Under the pieces are notes generated by a model. The model saw only the letters and a list, made by a program, of their open reading frames with translations. It was not told the DNA's origin and made no database searches. Source: an uncultured Roseburia sp. (GTDB taxonomy: Bacteria; Bacillota; Clostridia; Lachnospirales; Lachnospiraceae). Taken from it: DNA of 20,965 bases. The first letter of the stretch is position 1. Each line of letters begins with the position of its first letter. Shown piece by piece: positions 1-5,759 of the stretch. Where the stretch lies: positions 1 to 20,965 of the forward strand of contig CAMTDY010000026.1 of assembly GCA_947070915.1 (NCBI GenBank), written 5' to 3'. Made by a program: the position numbers and the translations under genes.

Positions 1-304
1 CAGGAGCAAATCTATACAAAAGTAAAATTCCAAAAAATAAAAGCCAGGTCTTAACTGCACACTGCATCGGTGTCCTGGCATGGTAGCCGCCGGCATAGAT
101 ACGAAGGGGCATAAATGATATAAGGATCAAGGCTCCCTGCCAGAGCAGATTCATAAACAGCCCTGTAAGCAGCATAAGGATGATCTCTATCATAGTTCGG
201 AGCCCCTGAAGGATACCGAAGGATACCAGCGGCGCATCTTCTTTGGGAAATGCCTGGCTGGCAAGCATCCAGCCCACCAGCCATCCGGCAAACTTTTCCA
301 GCAC
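1..304 (-). CDS. agrB: AgrB-type pre-peptide processing membrane protease, partial (C-terminus beyond left edge)
   Basis: This is the first 101 codons of an AgrB homologue; the rest lies beyond the window. AgrB is a membrane cysteine protease that removes the C-terminal tail of AgrD and closes the thiolactone ring. Visible are an amphipathic N-terminus, a hydrophobic segment (about residues 38-66) and the signature PLRIYAGGYHARTPMQC, giving Arg68, His75 and Cys82. The His-to-Cys spacing of seven matches the catalytic pair of S. aureus AgrB (His77, Cys84). The start is a GTG at 304-302, preceded by AGGAG about 7 nt upstream inside the end of agrD; no ATG fits the N-terminus as well. It starts 3 nt after the agrD stop, so the two are translationally close and surely co-transcribed. 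The family call is firm; the missing C-terminal half cannot be assessed. Confidence 0.92.
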   Translation of the reverse strand, partial: MLEKFAGWLVGWMLASQAFPKEDAPLVSFGILQGLRTMIEIILMLLTGLFMNLLWQGALILISFMPLRIYAGGYHARTPMQCAVKTWLLFFGILLLYRFAP

Positions 305-307
305 CGC

Positions 308-451
308 CTATCTCCTGCGGAGCCGCTCTGCCCCTTTCGGCAGTTCCGGCTGATGCATCAACAACTGACAAGCAGAATTCACTGCCCCTGAGGTGACTTT
401 CATCGAAAGTCCTGCCACCTTTACTGCCAACTTTTTCTTTGCGTTTTTCAT
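308..451 (-). CDS. agrD: AgrD-type cyclic thiolactone autoinducer pre-peptide (47 aa)
   Basis: This 47-residue precursor has a Lys-rich amphipathic N-terminal leader (MKNAKKKLAVKVAGLSMKV), a core around SACQLLM and an acidic-then-basic tail HQPELPKGAERLRRR. AgrD peptides are anchored by the leader, cut at the tail by AgrB and ringed between the Cys and the residue before the cut. Here the ring is inferred as Cys28-Gln-Leu-Leu-Met32. From memory, the C. perfringens precursor reads SACLWFT followed by HQPEEPK, an almost exact alignment, and S. aureus AIP-I also has a five-residue ring ending in Met. The ATG at 451 has AGGAGG at 465-460, spaced 8 nt. It lies immediately before agrB, downstream of its own promoter. 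Exocyclic tail length and the N-terminal cleavage site cannot be read from sequence. Confidence 0.9.
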   Translation of the reverse strand: MKNAKKKLAVKVAGLSMKVTSGAVNSACQLLMHQPELPKGAERLRRR

Positions 452-467
452 ATGTCTTTCCTCCTAA

Positions 468-504
468 AAAAGATGTGATATAAGCTAATTATATCACATC
501 TTTT
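468..504 (-). terminator. 16-bp perfect inverted repeat between kinase and agrD; possible weak terminator containing the agrD -10
   Basis: Arms 468-483 and 489-504 are perfectly complementary (minus strand AAAAGATGTGATATAA / TTATATCACATCTTTT) with a 5-nt loop. On the minus strand it is followed by six T residues just before the agrD ribosome binding site. It could end read-through from the kinase gene, but the stem is AT-rich. The left half also contains the TGATATAAT element, so the palindrome may instead be an operator over the agrD promoter. Confidence 0.5.
488..496 (-). promoter_or_regulatory. Extended -10 promoter element for agrD-agrB
   Basis: The minus strand reads TGATATAAT, a perfect TATAAT with an extended TG. 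The position 17 bp upstream (511-516, CCCAAA) shows no recognisable -35, as expected for an activator-dependent promoter. Transcription would begin near 481, leaving about 30 nt of leader before agrD. Confidence 0.6.
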
Positions 505-525
505 CGCGGTTTTGGGCGTTTTGGC

Positions 526-560
526 GTGAACGACATAAACTTGCGACAAACGACACTAAC
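526..560 (-). promoter_or_regulatory. Tandem direct repeats, candidate LytTR regulator site upstream of agrD
   Basis: The plus strand carries AACGACA at 529-535 and again at 549-555 (minus strand TGTCGTT), exactly 20 bp apart; a third partial copy, GCGACAA, lies between them at 543-549. LytTR proteins (AgrA, VirR, ComE) bind about 9-bp direct repeats two helical turns apart, upstream of a weak -35. These repeats sit about 33 bp upstream of the -10. The binding partner, probably the regulator at 2551-1835, is inferred. Confidence 0.55.
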
Positions 561-562
561 GC

Positions 563-1831
563 CTACAGAAAAAGGCATATTTTCACTTCAAAAATTTCGT
601 TTTTTGTATTGATCTCCATGGTCCCTTTGTACTTTTTAACGATCTTTCCCACCTTCCGCAAGCCATAACCGTGACAGCTTTTATCTTCTTTCGTGGTGCG
701 GAAATTTTCTCCGGTTCCCTCCCTCTTCCCCTCATATGGATTTCTGATCCAGATAAATATCCGTTCCCCCTTACTTTTGTAGCGGACACCGAGCTCAATC
801 CTCTTGTCCCCGATATCACGGACTGCCTCCATGCTGTTATCCATCAGATTTGCCAGGATCAGGTTCATATCATAGACCGACAGCTCCAGCTCCTCCGGAA
901 CCTTGAGCTTCATATCCACTGTTATATCGGCAGCCACTGCCTCCTGGAGCTTATAGTTCAATATTCCATCCAGCACAGGATTTCCTGTATCCGCATATTT
1001 CTGACCCTGCAGGATATTTTCCTGGATCTCTCCCAGATAGGCAGCAAGGCGTTCCGTCTCATGCTGCTCATTCATATAGGAGATCATGGAAATATGCCTG
1101 ATAAAATCATGTCTTTGTTCCCTTATCTGCTCCACTACCTGATTCATCAGCTCCAGCTGATTTTTCTGATACTGGTTCTGAAGTTCCAGCGTATCCTTTT
1201 CCGCCTGCAGCCGGAAGCTGTGAATCTGTCTGTCATACAGGTAAATGACAAAGATGTTGATAGCAAAGAGTACAGCCGCACAGGCTCCCACTAACTGGAG
1301 CCTTAGCCTCGGCTGCTGGTAAAATAAGAGAAAAAGATAGACTGATGAAATTGGCAGTGCCACAGAAATGATCCAATAGGAAACTGGTACATCCTCCCCC
1401 TCCTGGATATTTTTAAGATTCCGGATAAAAAGTACGATCACATACATCACCACCGGAAGGCAGATTGTTCCGAATGCTGAAAAATACTCCGAGGATGAAA
1501 AAAGATCCAGATCCATATAGCCCGATAGAAGCGCCACAACGCACTCTGCCAGTGTAAAAACCACAAAAACAAAAACCCCTGATAAGATCCTTTTTTTCCA
1601 GCTCTCTTTATAAAGCATAGTGATAAGCAGCTCACTGCCAAAAGAAAAGATCAGATTTACCATAGGTATACCAAGAACCAGATCAGGAAGTGTCAGCATA
1701 AGATACAGCCCTGCATAGGAACACAGTACTCCTTTCCCTCCAAGCCGGCATTTTTTAAGAAAACACTGCATGAGCAGATAAACCTCATATGTCTGAAAAG
1801 CAGAGGAGATCAGGAAGATCATCGTGGACAT
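563..1831 (-). CDS. AgrC-like sensor histidine kinase (GHKL type, HPK10 family)
   Basis: This 422-residue membrane kinase probably senses the AgrD-derived peptide. The first ~200 residues form about six hydrophobic segments, followed by a coiled coil (about 200-238). The H-box EQRHDFIRHIS carries the likely phosphorylated His241. The GHKL ATPase domain shows an N-box with NLMDNSMEA (Asn328-Asn332) and a G-box HGYGL (388-392). An RHDF motif with a degenerate ATPase domain is typical of the AgrC/ComD/VirS group. The start is 3 nt after the stop of the response regulator, so the two form an operon, with agrD-agrB downstream after a 110-nt gap that has its own promoter. The ligand assignment is from gene position only; related kinases such as VirS look the same. 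Confidence 0.88.
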   Translation of the reverse strand: MSTMIFLISSAFQTYEVYLLMQCFLKKCRLGGKGVLCSYAGLYLMLTLPDLVLGIPMVNLIFSFGSELLITMLYKESWKKRILSGVFVFVVFTLAECVVALLSGYMDLDLFSSSEYFSAFGTICLPVVMYVIVLFIRNLKNIQEGEDVPVSYWIISVALPISSVYLFLLFYQQPRLRLQLVGACAAVLFAINIFVIYLYDRQIHSFRLQAEKDTLELQNQYQKNQLELMNQVVEQIREQRHDFIRHISMISYMNEQHETERLAAYLGEIQENILQGQKYADTGNPVLDGILNYKLQEAVAADITVDMKLKVPEELELSVYDMNLILANLMDNSMEAVRDIGDKRIELGVRYKSKGERIFIWIRNPYEGKREGTGENFRTTKEDKSCHGYGLRKVGKIVKKYKGTMEINTKNEIFEVKICLFL

Positions 1832-1834
1832 TTA

Positions 1835-2551
1835 TTACACCTCCATATCGTAATCCGCCCAGGCTTTTTTAATTTTTTCCACGTACCGTCTGCCCACAGG
1901 AATCTCTGCACCGTTTTCCATAAACAGGCAGTGATCCAGATAGCGGACCACATAACTTAAGTTTACAACATGGGATTTATGACACTGGCACAAGGAATAT
2001 TCCGCGTATCTTTCCCCAAGATCATGAAGGTTTTCCCGTATCCGGATGCGCTTATTGTCCTTAGTCATTACCTCCAGCATTTTATCCACGGATTTTATAT
2101 ACATGACATCCCTCAGCGCAATCCACTTGGGAATCCCATCCTCTTTGTACTTCAGCACCTGTTTGCCTTCACGGCTTCTCCTGACCACCTTATCCAGGTC
2201 TGCAAAGATCTCTTCGCGGTGCAGGGGTTTATGGTGAAAATTCAGTGGTTCCAGCGCAAAAAGGTGGCGGCAGTATTTCGTTTTTCCAGATATATATATA
2301 ATCTGTACCGCTTCATTCTGCATATTATCCCGGATAAAATGCCCCAGCTCCACGCCGGAACCTTCTGGAAATTCTATATCCAGAAAAATCACATCATAAC
2401 AGGAGCCCCCCTCTATTTCATCTAAAAGAAGCTCCACCGAATTAAATATATGTATTTCAATTCTGATCTTTTGTGTTTTCCGGTAAATCTTGAGCCATCC
2501 TTCAAGCCGCGAACAGCACCCCTGATCGTCATCGCATATTGCTACCCGCAT
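1835..2551 (-). CDS. LytTR-family response regulator (AgrA/VirR type)
   Basis: This 238-residue regulator has an N-terminal receiver domain with acidic pocket CDDD (residues 6-9), phospho-acceptor Asp58 in VIFLDIEF and conserved Lys108 in HHKPL. A C-terminal LytTR DNA-binding domain (about 135-232) contains YIKSVDK, HKSHVVNLSYV and PVGRRYVE. The start at 2551 (MRVAICDDD) is chosen over an upstream in-frame start at 2644 because AGGAGG sits just before it and a good promoter lies between the two. LytTR regulators of this kind activate agr or bacteriocin-type promoters through tandem direct repeats. It heads the operon with the kinase. Candidate targets in this window are the repeats at 526-560 and 20851-20884. 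Confidence 0.9.
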   Translation of the reverse strand: MRVAICDDDQGCCSRLEGWLKIYRKTQKIRIEIHIFNSVELLLDEIEGGSCYDVIFLDIEFPEGSGVELGHFIRDNMQNEAVQIIYISGKTKYCRHLFALEPLNFHHKPLHREEIFADLDKVVRRSREGKQVLKYKEDGIPKWIALRDVMYIKSVDKMLEVMTKDNKRIRIRENLHDLGERYAEYSLCQCHKSHVVNLSYVVRYLDHCLFMENGAEIPVGRRYVEKIKKAWADYDMEV

Positions 2552-2585
2552 ATTGTCCTCCTGTGTCAAAAGATATTTGCCTTTA

Positions 2586-2614
2586 ATTATACCAGATGCT
2601 GCCAGAAAATACAA
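2586..2614 (-). promoter_or_regulatory. Promoter for the response regulator-kinase operon
   Basis: The minus strand has an extended -10 TGGTATAAT (TATAAT at 2591-2586), with TTGTAT 17 bp upstream at 2614-2609 as a partial -35. It lies 35 nt before the chosen start, which supports that start. Further upstream, TGTGACAA (2627-2634) and TGCGACAA (2637-2644) repeat at a 10-bp period; TGCGACAA also occurs at 542-549 in the agrD upstream region. Confidence 0.5.
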
Positions 2615-2670
2615 TATTTTCGCTTTTGTGACAAGATGCGACAACGTTATTGATATCCAGCAGACATCAC

Positions 2671-2722
2671 AAAAATTACGGATACATAATCCTTTATTTT
2701 TAGGATAATGTATCCGTATTTT
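2671..2722 (-). terminator. Rho-independent terminator after the MerR-methyltransferase gene
   Basis: A long hairpin pairs 2677-2693 with 2702-2718 (17 positions, one mismatch) around an 8-nt loop, and the minus strand continues into five T residues (2675-2671). It begins 23 nt past the stop codon at 2745. A/T flanks on both sides may let it work in both directions. Confidence 0.7.
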
Positions 2723-2744
2723 AAATTCGCGCCCTTAAGCTAAA

Positions 2745-3926
2745 TTACGCTTTATAGCAATGCCAGAATCCACCTTCCGACTCAACAACAATCTGCCCGT
2801 TCTCTTTGATCATATTTTCAAAATATCCCAGAAGCATCTCCCTCTTCTCCGCCAGATATTTCTCCCCGTTCTGGTTGTGGTTTACCGCCCTCTCAAATAC
2901 CTCTTCCGCGCTATCGTAAACCATAGGGGACGGAATCGTAATATAAACAACGCGGTCAAAGTATTGAGTCAAAAGCTCTTGAAATTCATCATGGCGTTTC
3001 TGCTTATCCGTGTTTAATTCTCTCACGAAACTTTCCTCCAGGCCCGCTTCATCAAATACCCGCTTCCAGAATGCCTGCTCCCTGGTCATTCCGAAATTAT
3101 TTACCGAGAACATGCCGCCAGATTTCAGCACCCTGGAAACCCGGGAAACAAATCCTTCCACATCTTTCAGGGTATTCAGCAGGTAATGAGCTGTCACCAT
3201 GGAATAGGGCATATTTTCTTCAATCTCTTTCCATGTCGCTTCCTGTTCCACATCTCCCCAGTGCAGCACTGCTCCTGTACCATCTGCAAGGCTCCCTCTG
3301 TTCCCATCAATGAACTTTTCAAGATCATCTGCCCAGCTGCCACGCAGATCATAACCATCTATGCTCACATTCTTCGGTATTTGTTTCCAGCTGTGCCTCC
3401 ACAATTTCCCAAAGCCACACCCCAGATCCAGAATGGTCTCTCCTTCCTTTATGTCCAGCGAATGATATAATTTCACATACCAGTCCAGCCCGTCCGCATT
3501 ATGTTTCAACGCATGAAAATGTCCCTCATCAGATGATTGGTCTATCTCCATTTTCTGAATGATCTCAGCGACATCATCCCAGTCCGGCTGGCCATTGCTC
3601 CTTGCGATGACAGCTTTCATACATTTAACTGCCTTTTCCAGCTCATACCGCTTTCTTTCCATCATTTCGATCTGGGACTGAAGAGTTTCCAGAACATTAT
3701 CGCTGTCCGCCTGTTCCAGATGCTCCCTGATCTGCTCAAGGCTGAATCCAACATGCTTTAATGCGATGATCTTCTCGAGGATCAGAAGCGACCGCTCATC
3801 GTACAGCCTGTAATTACCTTCGGAATAATCCACTGGCTTAAGAAGTCCCTTTTCATCATATATCCTTACTGCTTTCTGCGAAATACCGGCTTTTTTGGCG
3901 ATTTCACCGGATGTCATTTTGTCCAT
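2745..3926 (-). CDS. MerR-type transcription regulator fused to a SAM-dependent methyltransferase
   Basis: This is a 393-residue two-domain protein. Residues 5-70 are a MerR winged helix (SGEIAKKAGISQKAVRIYDE, then NYRLYDERSLLIL), followed by a dimerisation coiled coil (about 78-108). From about 135 comes a class I methyltransferase with SAM-binding motif ILDLGCGFGKLW (165-176), the acidic GYDLRG that follows it, and MVTAHYLLNTL plus SRVLKSGGMF as later motifs. MerR regulators normally carry small effector domains; here the effector domain is an apparently complete enzyme. The ATG at 3926 has AGGAGG 6 nt upstream, and a classical MerR promoter precedes it, so autoregulation is likely. The signal and methyl acceptor are unknown. 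It is followed by a strong terminator, so it is probably monocistronic. Confidence 0.85.
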   Translation of the reverse strand: MDKMTSGEIAKKAGISQKAVRIYDEKGLLKPVDYSEGNYRLYDERSLLILEKIIALKHVGFSLEQIREHLEQADSDNVLETLQSQIEMMERKRYELEKAVKCMKAVIARSNGQPDWDDVAEIIQKMEIDQSSDEGHFHALKHNADGLDWYVKLYHSLDIKEGETILDLGCGFGKLWRHSWKQIPKNVSIDGYDLRGSWADDLEKFIDGNRGSLADGTGAVLHWGDVEQEATWKEIEENMPYSMVTAHYLLNTLKDVEGFVSRVSRVLKSGGMFSVNNFGMTREQAFWKRVFDEAGLEESFVRELNTDKQKRHDEFQELLTQYFDRVVYITIPSPMVYDSAEEVFERAVNHNQNGEKYLAEKREMLLGYFENMIKENGQIVVESEGGFWHCYKA

Positions 3927-3941
3927 AACAGACCTCCTTTT

Positions 3942-3982
3942 TGATAAGTATTGATAGTTTCTGAACGTTCATAAACTTATCA
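3942..3982 (-). promoter_or_regulatory. Inverted repeat in the leader of the MerR-methyltransferase gene
   Basis: Outer arms TGATAAGT (3942-3949) and ACTTATCA (3975-3982) flank the core GTTTCTGAACGTTCATAAAC (3957-3976), itself a palindrome with perfect centre TGAACGTTCA. It lies downstream of the -10 and just before the ribosome binding site, so it may be a second operator or a leader hairpin. Confidence 0.5.
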
Positions 3983-4009
3983 TAAAGGCTTCCCCAGGGG
4001 GAGAGTCAA
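3979..4009 (-). promoter_or_regulatory. MerR-type promoter with 19-bp spacer and operator dyad
   Basis: The minus strand has -35 TTGACT (4009-4004), a 19-bp spacer and -10 TATGAT (3984-3979). The spacer holds the dyad CTCCCCCTGGGGAAG (4003-3989). MerR-family activators act on over-long 19-20-bp spacers with a dyad between the hexamers, so the match to the adjacent MerR gene is very good. Confidence 0.85.
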
Positions 4010-4027
4010 TAACCAGATGAAAATCCA

Positions 4028-4423
4028 CTAGTTATTTTTATTCCCACCATCTTCCCCGCATGTCTCCTCCACCTTCTCCTCTATCACTTCCAGCTGTTTG
4101 ATGATCTCCGACAGCATATGAATCACTCTTCCGTCACCGGCTGCCACATATTCCTGTTCTACGGATATATTTGTCCCGCCTATAATATAGTTCAGATCAT
4201 AGCCTAATTTTCTGTGCAGCATATTTGCTTTGTCCGCTGACAGAGAATTGATCCCGTACTCAATACGGCGGTAGCTGTCTTCTTCAAGATTCAAAATTCC
4301 TGCGATGTAACGTACCGTATGACCGTTTTTGACCCGCATCGTCCTCAGTCTCTTTCCAACACCACAATTACATGGATTCTTTTGTTTTTGCTTTTTCTCT
4401 TTCCTTTTATCTGACTTCGCCAT
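4028..4423 (-). CDS. Small XRE-type helix-turn-helix protein
   Basis: This 131-residue protein has a very basic N-terminus (MAKSDKRKEKKQKQK), a Cys-x-Cys at 18-20, then a helix-turn-helix of the XRE/Cro kind (about 21-84). The relevant stretch is KRLRTMRVKNGHTVRYIAG followed by LNLEEDSYRRIEYGINSLSAD, the usual recognition-helix pattern. A C-terminal coiled coil (about 100-120) probably dimerises. An in-frame ATG at 4447 lacks a ribosome binding site; the ATG at 4423 has AAGGG spaced 7 nt, so I prefer it. No target is evident. It sits alone between spmB and the MerR gene, on the same strand as both, with no strong promoter that I could fix. Confidence 0.7.
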   Translation of the reverse strand: MAKSDKRKEKKQKQKNPCNCGVGKRLRTMRVKNGHTVRYIAGILNLEEDSYRRIEYGINSLSADKANMLHRKLGYDLNYIIGGTNISVEQEYVAAGDGRVIHMLSEIIKQLEVIEEKVEETCGEDGGNKNN

Positions 4424-4558
4424 AACCCTTCCCTTGCTTTCTTTCATAGTATTGTTGACTAACTATCACTAAATTCTATGATAACAACCAAAGGAAATAA
4501 TTTTAGCGGATACATTATCCATAAAAGTACGTATAATATATCCATATATTTAAAATAA

Positions 4559-5074
4559 CTATACCAATAGCACCGATGCGACGATCCCTGCCAGGGTGGC
4601 ACACAGCGCCCCCGCCAGGGTGTATCTCGTCCGGGTCACCCTGGCGGTCATAAAATACACACTCATGGTGTAAAAGATGGTCTCTGAACAGCTCATGAGC
4701 ACTGAGGCAAGAGTCCCCAGGCTGCTGTCTGGTCCAAACTGCTTGTAGACATCCAGCAGAAGGCTGGTAGCTGCGGAAGAAGAGAACATTTTTACAGTGA
4801 CCAGAGGCACCAGCTCAGAGGGGAATCCGACACAGGAAGTCACCGGAGCCAGCACCCCTGCCAGATAGTCCAGGCTGCCGGACTGGCGGAGAACTCCGAT
4901 GGCGATCATAAGGCCGATCAGGGTCGGCAGGATTTTATATACCGTCTTAAAACCATCCACAGCTCCCTCGATAAACGCATCAAATATATCCACCTTCTGA
5001 AGAAGCCCGTATCCCGCCACCAGAACCAGAACAAAAGGTATCATGCTGTCCGAGAGATAATATAAGAACCTCAT
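4559..5074 (-). CDS. spmB: Spore maturation protein B
   Basis: This 171-residue membrane protein matches SpmB in length and character. It has about four to five hydrophobic segments, KILPTLIGLMIAIGVLRQSG, and the conserved VPLVTVKMFSSSAATSLLLD and SCSETIFYTMSVYF. SpmA and SpmB are nucleoside-recognition (Gate) domain membrane proteins needed for spore core dehydration in Bacillus; the biochemical activity is not settled. The start ATG overlaps the spmA stop by four bases, the usual coupling of this pair. No dacB-like gene accompanies it here, unlike in B. subtilis. It implies the organism sporulates. Confidence 0.93.
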   Translation of the reverse strand: MRFLYYLSDSMIPFVLVLVAGYGLLQKVDIFDAFIEGAVDGFKTVYKILPTLIGLMIAIGVLRQSGSLDYLAGVLAPVTSCVGFPSELVPLVTVKMFSSSAATSLLLDVYKQFGPDSSLGTLASVLMSCSETIFYTMSVYFMTARVTRTRYTLAGALCATLAGIVASVLLV

Positions 5075-5688
5075 TCCCCACTCTCCCTTCTGCCGGCTCT
5101 TCCTGACCTGTCAGAAAAAATTCTTCTCGCCACCACAGAAAAGATTATTCCCGCCGCCGTGGAGACCAGCGTCGCCACCAGCCCCATTCCAATAATAGAC
5201 GTGGGTGAGACCGAACCGTACTCACTGCGGTATGCTATGATATTTACCGGTATGAGCTGCAGGGAAGAGATATTGATGATGAGAAAGGTACACATATCCG
5301 TGCTGGCGATATGGCTGCCCTGGTTTAATTCCTTCATCTCCTCCATTGCCTTGAGCCCGTAGGGTGTCGCCGCCCACCCCAGCCCGAGCATATTGGCGAT
5401 CATATTGGAGGCGATGTACTCGTTTGCCCGGTGCCCCTCAGGGACCCCCGGAAATAAAAAACGAAGGGCAGGCCGGAGCGCCCTCGTCATGGCGTCGATC
5501 AGACCTGCCTTTTTTGCAACATTCATAATACCTGTCCACATGGACATAACTCCCAGCATAGCGATGCAGAGTGTCACTGCCTCCTTCGATGAATCGATGG
5601 CTGCGGTTCCCGCCTCCCCGATCTTTCCCGTAAAAGCTGCCACGATGATCCCCGCCAGCAGCATGATACCCCAGAGTTTGTTCAGCAT
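5071..5688 (-). CDS. spmA: Spore maturation protein A
   Basis: This 205-residue membrane protein matches SpmA. It shows MLGVMSMWTGIMNVAKKAGL, the long conserved stretch NEYIASNMIANMLGLGWAAT followed by PYGLKAMEEM, then STDMCTFLIINISSLQLIP. It has four to five membrane segments and a short basic tail. SpmA acts with SpmB in the forespore or mother-cell membrane during spore maturation. The start at 5688 has AAGGA about 10 nt upstream. The upstream ABC permease ends 72 nt away with no clear terminator between, so read-through from the exporter operon is possible, although a separate sporulation promoter would be expected. Confidence 0.93.
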   Translation of the reverse strand: MLNKLWGIMLLAGIIVAAFTGKIGEAGTAAIDSSKEAVTLCIAMLGVMSMWTGIMNVAKKAGLIDAMTRALRPALRFLFPGVPEGHRANEYIASNMIANMLGLGWAATPYGLKAMEEMKELNQGSHIASTDMCTFLIINISSLQLIPVNIIAYRSEYGSVSPTSIIGMGLVATLVSTAAGIIFSVVARRIFSDRSGRAGRRESGE

Positions 5689-5759
5689 AAAAAGAATTCC
5701 TTTTTCCTTCTTTTTATAAATCTATGAAAAGAATATGCTTCTTATTCCTGTTCAAACGT

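Noticed and set aside
51..371. A 106-aa minus-strand reading frame across agrD and agrB
   Set aside because: It is out of frame with both real genes, has no ribosome binding site, and shows no family resemblance; agrD and agrB explain the same DNA.
671..1294. Long plus-strand open frame opposite the AgrC-like kinase
   Set aside because: It is a shadow of the kinase gene with low-complexity hydrophobic content and no start signals.
2552..2644. N-terminal extension of the response regulator
   Set aside because: The extension crosses the -10 at 2586-2591 and lacks a ribosome binding site; receiver domains start at MRVAICDDD.
5719..5747. Possible sporulation sigma promoter for spmA (GAATA, 16 bp, CATAGAT on the minus strand)
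   Set aside because: The match is partial to several sporulation sigma consensus sequences and fits none cleanly, so it is not reported as a feature.
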